Of a stretch of 64,000 bases of DNA, positions 9,047 through 16,609 are shown piece by piece. Within the stretch, counting starts at the first letter, position 1, and each line of letters opens with the position of its first letter. This DNA is from Nocardiopsis metallicus. Lineage in GTDB: Bacteria > Actinomycetota > Actinomycetes > Streptosporangiales > Streptosporangiaceae. Under the pieces are notes generated by a model. That model worked only from the letters and a program-made list of their open reading frames with translations. It was not told the DNA's origin and searched no databases. The position numbers and the translations under genes were made by a program. The stretch covers positions 2,418,001 through 2,482,000 of the forward strand of contig NZ_JACHDO010000001.1 of the NCBI RefSeq assembly GCF_014201115.1. Reading direction: 5' to 3'.

Positions 9047-9148
9047 GGGACCGAAGAGGCGGTGAAGGCCCCGTCCAGAGCATCCGGATTGAACTGCTCC
9101 CTGGAAGTTGGACTGGAAATCCAGTTCCATCGACCAGGGAGCAGTCCC

Positions 9149-9631
9149 ATGAGAGCGAACAGCTCACTCACCCAGGACCAACGCCACCAAGCGATAGCGT
9201 TGTTCGAGCAAGGCAGAGCCGATCACGCGGTAGCGGCCTCTCTGGGGGTCTCGCGATGGGCGGTCCGAAGCCTGTACCGACGGTGGCGGATCCACGGCCC
9301 GGGAGCGCTGGTGACCAAACAAGCGAAGAAGTCCTACTCCTTCGAGTTCAAGGTCGAGGCGGTGCGCCGCCTCCTGGCGGGCGAGCCCAAGACCGAGCTG
9401 GCCAAGGAACTGGAACTGTCCTCACCCAAGCTGCTGGAATCGTGGGTGCGCACCTACCGCACCCAGGGCTCAGAAGGGCTACGCCCCAAGCAGCGAGGAC
9501 GCCCGCCCAAGAGCGCACCACAAGAGCCAGCCTCAGAGCTGGAACGACTACGCCGTGAGAACGAGCTCCTGCGTGCCCAGAACGCCTACCTGGGAAAAGT
9601 GCGGGCCTTGAGGGAACATCCACCAGAGTGA
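9149..9631 (+). CDS. IS3-family OrfA (helix-turn-helix, leucine-zipper protein)
   Basis: 160 residues from ATG 9149 (MRANSSLTQDQRHQAIALFE). Two helix-turn-helix segments are visible (SLGVSRWAVRSLYRRW and a second around LAKELELSSPKLLESW), followed by a leucine-zipper-like stretch ELERLRRENELLRAQNAYLG. OrfA proteins of IS3 elements bind the terminal repeats, and when fused to OrfB by frameshifting form the active transposase. The stop overlaps the orfB GTG (GTGA, 9628-9631). Confidence 0.88.
   Translation: MRANSSLTQDQRHQAIALFEQGRADHAVAASLGVSRWAVRSLYRRWRIHGPGALVTKQAKKSYSFEFKVEAVRRLLAGEPKTELAKELELSSPKLLESWVRTYRTQGSEGLRPKQRGRPPKSAPQEPASELERLRRENELLRAQNAYLGKVRALREHPPE
9592..9598 (+). promoter_or_regulatory. 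Candidate -1 ribosomal frameshift site in the IS3 element
   Basis: GGGAAAA lies in the zero frame as G GGA AAA, the X XXY YYZ pattern for simultaneous slippage. After a -1 slip the frame AGT GCG GGC CTT continues without a stop into orfB, giving an OrfAB fusion. Confidence 0.65.
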
Positions 9632-10482
9632 GGGTTCACGCTGTGGTCGCCCTCAAGGCCGAACACCGATTGGACGTGCTGCTGCGGGTTGCTGGGCTGG
9701 CCCGCTCCACGTTCTTCTACCACCAGGCCCGACTCCAAACCCCGGATCCCCACGCAGCGCTCAAGGCCCAGATCAGGCAGCTCTTCGACAAGAACAAGGG
9801 CCGCTACGGGCACCGCCGGATCCATGACCAGCTCCTCAAGAAGGGGTGGCGGGTAGCGAAGAAGACCGTACTCAAGCTCATGAACCAGCTGGGCCTGGTC
9901 TGCCGGGTGCGCCGCAAGAAGCCCTACGGCTCCTACCGGGGCCAGGCGGGCCAGGTGGCGCCGAACCTGCTGGAGCGTGACTTCACCGCGCAGGGGCCGA
10001 ACCAGAAATGGGTGACCGACGTGAGCGAGTTCGCCGTCGCGGGCCACAAGGTCTACCTGTCACCGGTCATGGACCTGTTCGACCGGCAGATCATCTCCTA
10101 CACGGCCGCTCTGTCACCGAACCTGGAGTTGACCAACACCTCCTTGCGGGAGGCGTTGAAGACCCTGCCCCCTGGTCAGAGCCCGCTGGTCCACTCCGAC
10201 CAGGGGTTTCAGTATCAGCACGTGTCCTGGCGGCGGCTGCTCGCCGGGGTCGACGGTCTTCAGTCGATGTCGCGCAAGGGCAACTGTCTGGACAACGCGG
10301 TGATCGAGAGTTTCTTCGGTCACCTGAAGGAGGAGTTCTTCACCCACTCCGAGTTCGAGACCGTCGAGGAGTTCACCGCAGGGCTGGATGAGTACATCGC
10401 CTGGTTCAACCACGAACGCGTCCATAGCTATCTTGAGGGCCTGAGCCCGGTGCAGTACCGAGCTCAGGCCCTGGCGGCCTAA
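9628..10482 (+). CDS. IS3-family OrfB, DDE transposase catalytic protein
   Basis: 284 residues. An N-terminal HTH_21-type segment (GRYGHRRIHDQLLKKGWRV) precedes an integrase-core rve domain with the DDE triad. The first Asp is in WVTDVSEF, the second in HSDQGFQY, and the Glu in GNCLDNAVIESFFGHLKEE. Its frame is -1 relative to orfA. GTG 9628 could start it by coupling, but fusion to OrfA by slippage at 9592-9598 is more likely to make the working enzyme. No internal stop. Confidence 0.92.
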   Translation: MRVHAVVALKAEHRLDVLLRVAGLARSTFFYHQARLQTPDPHAALKAQIRQLFDKNKGRYGHRRIHDQLLKKGWRVAKKTVLKLMNQLGLVCRVRRKKPYGSYRGQAGQVAPNLLERDFTAQGPNQKWVTDVSEFAVAGHKVYLSPVMDLFDRQIISYTAALSPNLELTNTSLREALKTLPPGQSPLVHSDQGFQYQHVSWRRLLAGVDGLQSMSRKGNCLDNAVIESFFGHLKEEFFTHSEFETVEEFTAGLDEYIAWFNHERVHSYLEGLSPVQYRAQALAA

Positions 10483-10620
10483 CCTTTAGTTAGCCGGTCC
10501 AACTATCGGGGACCAGTTCAGATACACCGGTGCTCCGGGCGGGGCCCTTCCCGTACGCTCACATCCGTGGCCCGAGCCCGCCGGGCTTCCTGCCGGATCC
10601 CGGGGACGCGGGCGCGAGGG

Positions 10621-10959
10621 TCAGCCGACCGGTTCGGCGGGTTCGGGTGGGCCGTCGACCGCGTCGCCCTCCGGCACGGGGTCGGGCACGGTGTTCTGCG
10701 AGGTCTCGGCGGGCCGCGGGTTCTCCGGCTGCGGTGCGCTCGGTGTGAGCACGAACAGCAGGACGAGCAACCCCGCGGTGACCGCCGCGATCAGCCCGCA
10801 GGCGACCCACGGTTTCCAGCTCCGCAGCCCCGGGTCGGCCGGGGCGTCGGGGTCGTCGGTTCCGAAGGCCTCCAGGCGTCCGGCGAGCTCAGGAGCATCC
10901 TCGCTGAGCTGCTTCTCTATCTGCGCGAGGATTCTGCGCTCGTGCTCTCTCAGGGACAT
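10621..10959 (-). CDS. DUF3040 membrane protein
   Basis: 112 residues from ATG 10959 behind GGAGGG. The N-terminus MSLREHERRILAQIEKQL is the signature of DUF3040, small actinobacterial membrane proteins of unknown role. One membrane helix (WVACGLIAAVTAGLLVLLFV) follows at about residues 50-70, then a Pro/Glu-rich tail probably outside the membrane. Usual members have two helices; only one is evident here. Monocistronic, facing the IS3 right end. Confidence 0.75.
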   Translation of the reverse strand: MSLREHERRILAQIEKQLSEDAPELAGRLEAFGTDDPDAPADPGLRSWKPWVACGLIAAVTAGLLVLLFVLTPSAPQPENPRPAETSQNTVPDPVPEGDAVDGPPEPAEPVG

Positions 10960-11175
10960 GGAACCCTCCTCGACCGCAGGGGGAAGGACTGTCGTCACCG
11001 GGTGTCCTACAGTCTCCCCCGGGTGAGGGTCGGATATCCAAGTGTCCACAGGATTTCCGTACCTGTTTTTCGCGGTTGGGACAGAAAAGCCCAGTTTGTT
11101 CCAGCATGCGAGAGCCCTATGTCACCAGGTGGGGGACGAGGGTCCTGAGACCCGGGTCAGCCCAGGTCAAGCGGG

Positions 11176-12306
11176 TCAACCCGGATAGCACTCGACCTCG
11201 GAGGCCTTGACCCCCGCCCAGACCGTGTCGCCTCGAGAAAGTCCGAGTTCGGCCAGGGCCGCTGGGGTGATGTCCGCGACCAGGGACGGCGGCCCGTCCA
11301 GGTGTACCCGGACCTGGTCGCCGAAGCGTTCGATCCCGTCCACGGTCAGCCGCCACACGTTGCGCGTGCTGCCGTGCGGGTGCTCCGGGTACAGGGCCAC
11401 CGCGCGCGGCGGGAAGGCCACCAGGGCAGGGCCGTGGTGCGGCTCGCGCACCGTCACCAGAGCAGGACCGTCGCAGGTCCGCTCCTCCGCGGCTTCGCCC
11501 GGGTCCTGGCCCTCCAGGACCACCGTCTCCCCCTCGCCCCGCCCCTGGAAGAGGTTGAGCCCGACCAGCCGGGCGACATAGGAGGTCCGCGGCCGCCGCG
11601 CCACCTCGGCGGGCTCGCCCCGCTGTACGACCCGCCCCGACTCGATCACCGCGATGCGGTCGGCCAGCACCATGGCGTCCAGCGGGTCGTGGGTGACCAG
11701 CACCGTCACACCGTCGAAGTCCTCCAGCAGATGGCGCAGGCGGGACCGGACGTCGATACGGGTGCTGGCGTCCAGCGCCGCCATCGGCTCGTCCAACAGG
11801 AGTAGCCGCGGGCGGACCGCCAGCGCGCGGGCCAGGGCGACCCGCTGGGCCTGCCCGCCGGAGAGCTGCCGGGGTTTCGACTGGGCGTGCGCGCCCAGGT
11901 CCATGTGTTCGAGCAGCTCACCGGCCCGGGCACGCGCCTCGGACCTGCCCGCGCCCTGGCAGCGCGGACCGAAGGCGACGTTCTCCAGCGCGCTCATGTG
12001 CTCGAAGAGCAGATAGTCCTGGAAGACCATGCCGATGGGGCGGCGCTCGACTGTGGTGGTGGTCTCGTCCGCGCCGTCCACGAGCACGCGCCCGCCGGTC
12101 AGCGGGACCAGCCCGGCCAGGGCGCGCAGCGCCGAGGACTTGCCCGCGCCGTTGGGGCCCAGCAGGGCGAGGATCTCCCCCGGTTCGGCGGTCAGGCTCA
12201 CGTCGAGGGTGAAGTCGCCGCGCCGCACGCGCAGCTCGGCATCGAGGGCGGGAACGGTGGGGGCCGGATTCGCGGCGGGGTCGGCTGTCTGGTCTGTCGG
12301 CCTCAT
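11176..12306 (-). CDS. modC: Molybdate ABC transporter, ATP-binding protein
   Basis: 376 residues from ATG 12306, overlapping the modB stop (ATGA). Walker A GPNGAGKSS, signature LSGGQAQRVALARAL and Walker B LLLLDEPM are intact. The C-terminal third is a TOBE-type oxyanion-binding domain, as in ModC and CysA. It energises uptake of molybdate, needed for molybdenum cofactor. It is the last gene of a four-gene minus-strand operon. The downstream TOBE regulator-like gene and lipoprotein ModA make molybdate more likely than sulfate. Confidence 0.88.
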   Translation of the reverse strand: MRPTDQTADPAANPAPTVPALDAELRVRRGDFTLDVSLTAEPGEILALLGPNGAGKSSALRALAGLVPLTGGRVLVDGADETTTTVERRPIGMVFQDYLLFEHMSALENVAFGPRCQGAGRSEARARAGELLEHMDLGAHAQSKPRQLSGGQAQRVALARALAVRPRLLLLDEPMAALDASTRIDVRSRLRHLLEDFDGVTVLVTHDPLDAMVLADRIAVIESGRVVQRGEPAEVARRPRTSYVARLVGLNLFQGRGEGETVVLEGQDPGEAAEERTCDGPALVTVREPHHGPALVAFPPRAVALYPEHPHGSTRNVWRLTVDGIERFGDQVRVHLDGPPSLVADITPAALAELGLSRGDTVWAGVKASEVECYPG

Positions 12307-13160
12307 GCGGCGTTCATCCACCTCTCGCGCAGGGCGGCCAGGACCACCAGGGTCACCAGGAGCAGAACCAGGCTGAGCACGATCGCCGCCTCGGGGTCGC
12401 GCTGCATGGCCATGTACACCGCCAGCGGCATGGTCTGGGTGGTGCCGGGGAAGTTCCCGGCGAAGGTGATGGTCGCCCCGAACTCACCGAGGGCGCGCGC
12501 CCAGCACAGCACCGCTCCGGCGCCGATACCGGGCAGGACCATGGGAAGGGTGACGCGGGTGAAGATCGTGACGCGGCTGGCGCCGAGGGTGGCCGCGGCC
12601 TCCTCGTAGCGGCGGTCGGCCCCGCGCAGGGCGCCCTCCACGCTGATCACCAGGAAGGGCATGGCCACGAACACCTGAGCGATGACCACGGCGGCGGAGG
12701 TGAAGGGCAGGGTCAGCCCGAACCAGGCGTCCAGGTACTGGCCGACCAGCCCGTTGCGGCCCAGCACGATCAGCAGGGCCACACCACCCACCACCGGCGG
12801 GATCACCAGGGGGACGGTGACCAGGGCTCGCACGAACCGGCGGCCGGGGAACTCGGTACGGGCCAGCAGCCAGGCCAAGGGGACGCCGAGGATCAGCGAG
12901 ACGACGGTGGCCACGGTGGCGGTGGACAGTGACAGCCACAGGGCGGCGAGCACGTCGGGGTCGGTGATGCGGGCGCCCATGGTGGTCCAGGGCGCGCGGA
13001 TGAGCATCCCCGCGAAGGGCAGGACCAGGAAGAGGACACCGACGACCGCGGGGAGTACGAGGATCCAGGGGATCCGGCCGGTCTTGGCCCGGGAGGCGCG
13101 CGTGCGCGGTGTGGGCGCGCTCCCGGCGCTCCCGGACCGGCTGGGTGCGGCGCTGGTCAC
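12303..13160 (-). CDS. modB: Molybdate ABC transporter permease
   Basis: 285 residues; GTG 13160 overlaps the modA stop (GTGA). A Ser/Arg/Ala-rich N-terminal tail precedes about six membrane helices beginning IPWILVLPAVVGVLFLVLPF. The EAA-type cytoplasmic loop EEAAATLGASRVTIFTRVTL, which docks on the ATPase, is clear at about residues 185-205. The family is ModB/CysT-like. Overlapping stops and starts with modA and modC imply translational coupling. Confidence 0.88.
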   Translation of the reverse strand: MTSAAPSRSGSAGSAPTPRTRASRAKTGRIPWILVLPAVVGVLFLVLPFAGMLIRAPWTTMGARITDPDVLAALWLSLSTATVATVVSLILGVPLAWLLARTEFPGRRFVRALVTVPLVIPPVVGGVALLIVLGRNGLVGQYLDAWFGLTLPFTSAAVVIAQVFVAMPFLVISVEGALRGADRRYEEAAATLGASRVTIFTRVTLPMVLPGIGAGAVLCWARALGEFGATITFAGNFPGTTQTMPLAVYMAMQRDPEAAIVLSLVLLLVTLVVLAALRERWMNAA

Positions 13161-14026
13161 GGGGCACCGAAGCCCGCGTCGTCGAGGACGGCCGCGCCCC
13201 CGGCGGAGGTGACCGCCTCGATCCAGGCGGCGGCGAGCTCGGGGTCGGCGGAGTTGGCGAGCACGCCGATCGGGTAGCCGTTGATCGCTTCCTCGGCCTC
13301 GGGGAAGTCCAGGCCCTCGACCCTGCCCTCGGCGGAGGTGACGTCCGTGACGTAGACCAGTCCGGCGTCGACCTCGTTCATCTCGACCTTGGTCAGCACC
13401 GAGCGGACGTCTTCCTCGTAGGTGACCGGGGTGACGTCCAGGCCGGAGGCCTCCAGGGCGGCCGCCGTGGCTGAACCGCAGGGCACCTCCTCCGCGCAGA
13501 AGGCCACCTGCACGTCGTCCCCGGCCAGGTCCGCCAGGCTCTCGATCCCGGCGGGGTTTTCCGGCGGTACGGCGATCTGGAGGGTGTTGGTGGCGAAGAC
13601 CAGCCCGTTCTCGCCGTTCTCGGCGGCCCAGTCGGCGTCCAGGCCCTCGCCCTCCACGACCTGCTCCATGGTGGAGGTGTCGGCGGCGGCGAGCACGTCG
13701 GCGGGCGCGCCGGAGTTGATCTGCTGGGCCAGTTCGCTGCTGCCCGCGAAGTTGAGGGTGATCTCGACGTCGGGGTACCGCTCCTCGAAGTCCTCGGCGA
13801 TCTCGGCGAAGACGTCGGTGAGGGAGGCGGCGGCCATGACGGTGAGCTCACCGCTCAGGACGCCGCCGTCCCCGTTCTCCTCAGCGGCCTCGCCGGGCCC
13901 GGTGTCCTCGGCGCCGCAGGCGGTCAGGACGACGACGAGGGCACTGGCGGCGGCGAGCCCGGTGGCCGGTCCGTGGCGGCGACCGGTGAAGCGGTGTGCG
14001 GGACGGCTGGGGGCGGTCTCACGCAT
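13157..14026 (-). CDS. modA: Molybdate-binding lipoprotein
   Basis: 289 residues. The signal peptide ends in lipobox LTAC (LVVVLTACGAEDTG), so the mature protein is lipid-anchored outside the membrane. It is followed by the ModA-type segment LTVMAAASLTDVFAEIAEDF, and NFAGSSELAQQINSGAPADVLA carries residues that bind the oxyanion. It delivers molybdate to ModB/ModC. Its start overlaps the end of the upstream regulator gene by 8 bases. Confidence 0.9.
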   Translation of the reverse strand: MRETAPSRPAHRFTGRRHGPATGLAAASALVVVLTACGAEDTGPGEAAEENGDGGVLSGELTVMAAASLTDVFAEIAEDFEERYPDVEITLNFAGSSELAQQINSGAPADVLAAADTSTMEQVVEGEGLDADWAAENGENGLVFATNTLQIAVPPENPAGIESLADLAGDDVQVAFCAEEVPCGSATAAALEASGLDVTPVTYEEDVRSVLTKVEMNEVDAGLVYVTDVTSAEGRVEGLDFPEAEEAINGYPIGVLANSADPELAAAWIEAVTSAGGAAVLDDAGFGAP

Positions 14027-14420
14027 GGTGTTCTCCGGTGGTCTCGATGATGACGTTCGTGGACTTGACCACGGCCGTGGCCAGGCTTCCGACCTCCAGG
14101 CCGAGCTCGTCCGCGGCCTCGCGGCTCATCAGGGAGAGCACCCGGTGCGGTCCGGCCTGGATCTCGACGGCGGCCATGACGTGGTCGCGGATCACGTTGG
14201 TGACCAGGCCCTGGAAGCGGTTGCGGGCGGAGGAGACACGACGGCCGGGGTCGTCGTCGGCCCCTGCCCGCATGAACGCCGCGAGTTCGGCACCGTCCAG
14301 CTGGCGGCGTCCGGAGGCGTCGCGGGTGGCGGCCAGACGGCCGGAGTCGACCCAGCGGCGTACGGTATCGGCGCTGACACCGAGCAGGTCGGCGGCCTCG
14401 CTGATCTGGAAGGTCGGCAT
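14019..14420 (-). CDS. ModE-like regulator: helix-turn-helix plus TOBE (molbindin) domain
   Basis: 133 residues. Residues 1-50 form a MerR/excisionase-type helix-turn-helix (FQISEAADLLGVSADTVRRW). Residues 65-130 form a single TOBE/Mop domain (NRFQGLVTNVIRDHVMAAVE) that binds molybdate. This short actinobacterial architecture replaces the LysR-type ModE of proteobacteria. Being first in the operon ahead of modA, it probably represses the operon when molybdate is plentiful. An inverted repeat upstream is a candidate operator. Confidence 0.8.
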   Translation of the reverse strand: MPTFQISEAADLLGVSADTVRRWVDSGRLAATRDASGRRQLDGAELAAFMRAGADDDPGRRVSSARNRFQGLVTNVIRDHVMAAVEIQAGPHRVLSLMSREAADELGLEVGSLATAVVKSTNVIIETTGEHHA

Positions 14421-14452
14421 GTGGAGAACCTACTACTCGCAAATGCAAGGGG

Positions 14453-14482
14453 GTTATGTTTCTATGCCTAGCAAATCATAAC
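14453..14482 (-). promoter_or_regulatory. Candidate operator of the mod operon
   Basis: GTTATG and CATAAC form an inverted repeat separated by 18 bases, 33 bases upstream of the regulator start. The hexamer GCAAAT occurs twice nearby (from 14439 and 14471). This is the most AT-rich stretch in the neighbourhood. Assignment to the TOBE regulator is inference. Confidence 0.4.
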
Positions 14483-14540
14483 TTTTTCACCGGTCATTTG
14501 GTGGATGTGACAGTGCTGATCCGACAGCTGGACGCACGGA

Positions 14541-14576
14541 AACGGGCCCGCCCCCGTGTGTGGGAGCGGGCCCGTT
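14541..14576. terminator. Terminator hairpin downstream of the GH-like lipoprotein gene
   Basis: AACGGGCCCG and CGGGCCCGTT form a perfect 10-bp outer stem, with further C-G pairs inside. It lies 52 bases past the end of the minus-strand lipoprotein gene; no clear U run follows. Confidence 0.6.
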
Positions 14577-14627
14577 CGGCCTGCTGCTCTGTCCGGTGGT
14601 GCCGCGTGGCCCCGTGTGGCCTGTCGG

Positions 14628-16259
14628 TCAGCTGCGCGGGTCCGCGATCTCGCTGACCGGCCCCTCGGCCCGGTAGTCGTCCAGGGCGGTGACCACGTAG
14701 CCGGCGCCGTCCTCCAGGGGAGAGCTGTCGGTCAGGGCGGACTCACCGGTCATGCCGACCAGGTTCTCCGGGGCCAGCGCAGCGCAGTAGGCCTCGTCAT
14801 CGCCGCCTTCCAGGGCCTGGGCGGCCTCGGCGGGCAGGCGGTAGACCGCGTAGAAGCGGGCGCCCTCGATGGCCTGCCACTCGACCTCGACAGTCTCGTC
14901 CCCGGCCTGGGCGGTGACCCCGGTCGGCGCGCCGACCCGGGGCCCCTCACCCTCGGGCGAGTCGATCACCGGGGGCAGCGCGGGCTGGGCGTAGTGGTTG
15001 TCCAGCAGGTGGTTCACCGCGTCGGGGTTGTCCCGCATGCTCTTGATGGAGAAGTAGATGTCCCCCATGACCTGCTCGTTCTCACTCGAGTAGTCGAGCT
15101 GGGTACTCAGCGCGTCGTCGCCGGTCCAGCCGCTCTCACCCAGGCGGTAGGCGCCCTGGCCCACGTACAGGTCGACGTCGGTGCCCTCGACCTCGTTGGC
15201 CCACCAGTCGGTCAGGGCCTCGTAGTCGGCGGTGGAGAAGCCCCGCTCCCAGTACAGCTGGGGAGCGACGTAGTCGATGGTGCCTTCCTGGATCCACGTA
15301 CGGGTGTCCGCGTACTGGGCGTCGTAGGACTGCAGACCAGAGCTGGGCGAGCCGCTGGGGTCGGTGGCGTCGTTGCGCCAGATGCCGAACGGGGAGACGC
15401 CGAAGCTCACCCAGGGCTTGGTCTCCTGGATCTGGCCGTGTACGTCACGCATGAGCTGGTCGACGTTGTCCCGGCGCCAGTCGCCGCGATCGTCGAAGTC
15501 GCCGCCGTGCGCCTCCCAGCTGGCGTCGTCGTCGAAGGTCGCACCGTCCTGCGGGTAGGGGTAGAAGAAGTCGTCGAAGTGCATGCCGTCGATGTCGTAG
15601 CGCTCGACCACGTCCATGATGACGGCGGTGACCCACTCGCGGACCTCGGGGTTGCCCGGGTCGACGTAGGCCTCCTTGCCGAAGTCGACCAGCCAGTCGG
15701 GGTTCTGCTTGACGGGGTGGTCGTCGGCGAGGTTCTCGATGTCCGGGTCCTGCAGGCCCACGCGGTACGGGTTGAACCAGGCGTGCATTTCCAGGCCGCG
15801 CTTGTGGGCCTCCTCGACCGCGTACTCGAGCGGGTCGTAGCCGGGGTCCCCGCCCTGCTCACCGGTGAGGTAGCGGGCCCAGGGCTCCAGCTCGGAGTCG
15901 TACACCGCGTCGGCGGTGGGCCGCGCGTGCAGGAAGACGGCGTTCAGGCCCATCTCGACGGACTCGTCCAGCCACTGGTCGAGTTCGGCCTTCTGCTCGT
16001 CGGCGGACAGGCCCGGCTCGGAGGGCCAGTCGATGTTGCGGACGGTGGTGAGCCAAGCGCCCCGCATCTCGCGCTTGTCGCCGTCGGTGCCGCAGGTGGC
16101 GGGGGCGGCGATGCCCTCTCCGCCGGGTGCGGGGGTGTCGGCCTCGGAACCGCTCTCCTTGGTGGAGCATCCGGCCAACAGCACAGTGGTCGCGGCGGCT
16201 GCCGCCGCCCACCGGGCCCCGGCGCGCGGCGTGGTCACGGCCCGTGCCATGGAACGCAT
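14628..16259 (-). CDS. Family-10-like (GHL10/DUF187) glycosyl hydrolase lipoprotein
   Basis: 543 residues from ATG 16259 behind AGAGGAGAA. The signal peptide ends in lipobox LLAGC, so it is anchored outside the cell. REMRGAWLTTVRNIDWPS begins the GHL10 barrel; VFLHARPTADAVYDSELEPW and HAWFNPYRVG are family motifs, and DIDGMHFDDFFYP holds the acidic residues expected in the active site. The C-terminal 100 residues look like a fibronectin-III-type domain (PTGVTAQAGDETVEVEWQ). The family cleaves glycan in cell-wall or exopolysaccharide contexts; the substrate is not predictable. Monocistronic, divergent from menF. Confidence 0.82.
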   Translation of the reverse strand: MRSMARAVTTPRAGARWAAAAAATTVLLAGCSTKESGSEADTPAPGGEGIAAPATCGTDGDKREMRGAWLTTVRNIDWPSEPGLSADEQKAELDQWLDESVEMGLNAVFLHARPTADAVYDSELEPWARYLTGEQGGDPGYDPLEYAVEEAHKRGLEMHAWFNPYRVGLQDPDIENLADDHPVKQNPDWLVDFGKEAYVDPGNPEVREWVTAVIMDVVERYDIDGMHFDDFFYPYPQDGATFDDDASWEAHGGDFDDRGDWRRDNVDQLMRDVHGQIQETKPWVSFGVSPFGIWRNDATDPSGSPSSGLQSYDAQYADTRTWIQEGTIDYVAPQLYWERGFSTADYEALTDWWANEVEGTDVDLYVGQGAYRLGESGWTGDDALSTQLDYSSENEQVMGDIYFSIKSMRDNPDAVNHLLDNHYAQPALPPVIDSPEGEGPRVGAPTGVTAQAGDETVEVEWQAIEGARFYAVYRLPAEAAQALEGGDDEAYCAALAPENLVGMTGESALTDSSPLEDGAGYVVTALDDYRAEGPVSEIADPRS

Positions 16260-16609
16260 CAACAGTTCTCCTCTGAGAAGTTCGCGCACCGCCGTCCCCC
16301 TGGCGCCGCGCCGCGACCCAGAGTAGACGAAGATGTCAATTTTCGGACACGATTCGGCCAATGTGTGGATAACGTCGCACATCATGTCCCACGGGAATGT
16401 TTTCGCAGGTCAACGAAGCACCGTTGGCTAGGGGCCTCGGGCTCCCCACACCCTCCGGAGAGCAAAGAATCCCCTCCCCCTGCGATCCGTGCCGGGAACA
16501 GAGCGTGGAGGAGGGCGCACTCCGGGCCACGGCGAAGGGAACCGGGCGGAGCGCGACCCCCCGAGGGCATGGCCGGAGGCCCGTACCCCGGGTCCTAGAA
16601 TCGGGTCCC
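16260..16609. other. Divergent promoter region, lipoprotein gene / menF
   Basis: 350 bases. The lower part (16325-16400) is relatively AT-rich and likely holds the lipoprotein promoter. No iron box, clear palindrome or small gene was recognised. The menF frame is open back to 16397 but has no start signal before GTG 16610. Confidence 0.4.

Larger units (their letters stand above)
9090..10520 (+). mobile_element. Complete IS3-family insertion sequence, 1431 bp
   Basis: Ends are TGAACTGCTCCC at 9090 and GGGGACCAGTTCA at 10520. The terminal inverted repeats match at about 20 of 25 positions and start TG / end CA as in the family. The 3-bp direct repeat GAT at 9087-9089 and 10521-10523 is the target duplication. 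Two overlapping frames (orfA, orfB) with a -1 slippery site fill it. Intact ends, frames and duplication suggest a recent, potentially active copy. Confidence 0.92.
9067..10546 (+). terminator. PBP terminator hairpin split by an IS insertion
   Basis: The left arm (9067-9086, starting GGCCCCGTCC) and right arm (10527-10546, ending GGGCGGGGCC) are complementary over about 18 pairs with one internal mismatch and two G-T pairs, and CTT follows the right arm. Without the IS and one copy of its GAT target duplication, the arms would be separated by a loop of only a few bases, 20 bases after the PBP stop. The hairpin is now interrupted by 1.4 kb. Confidence 0.7.
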
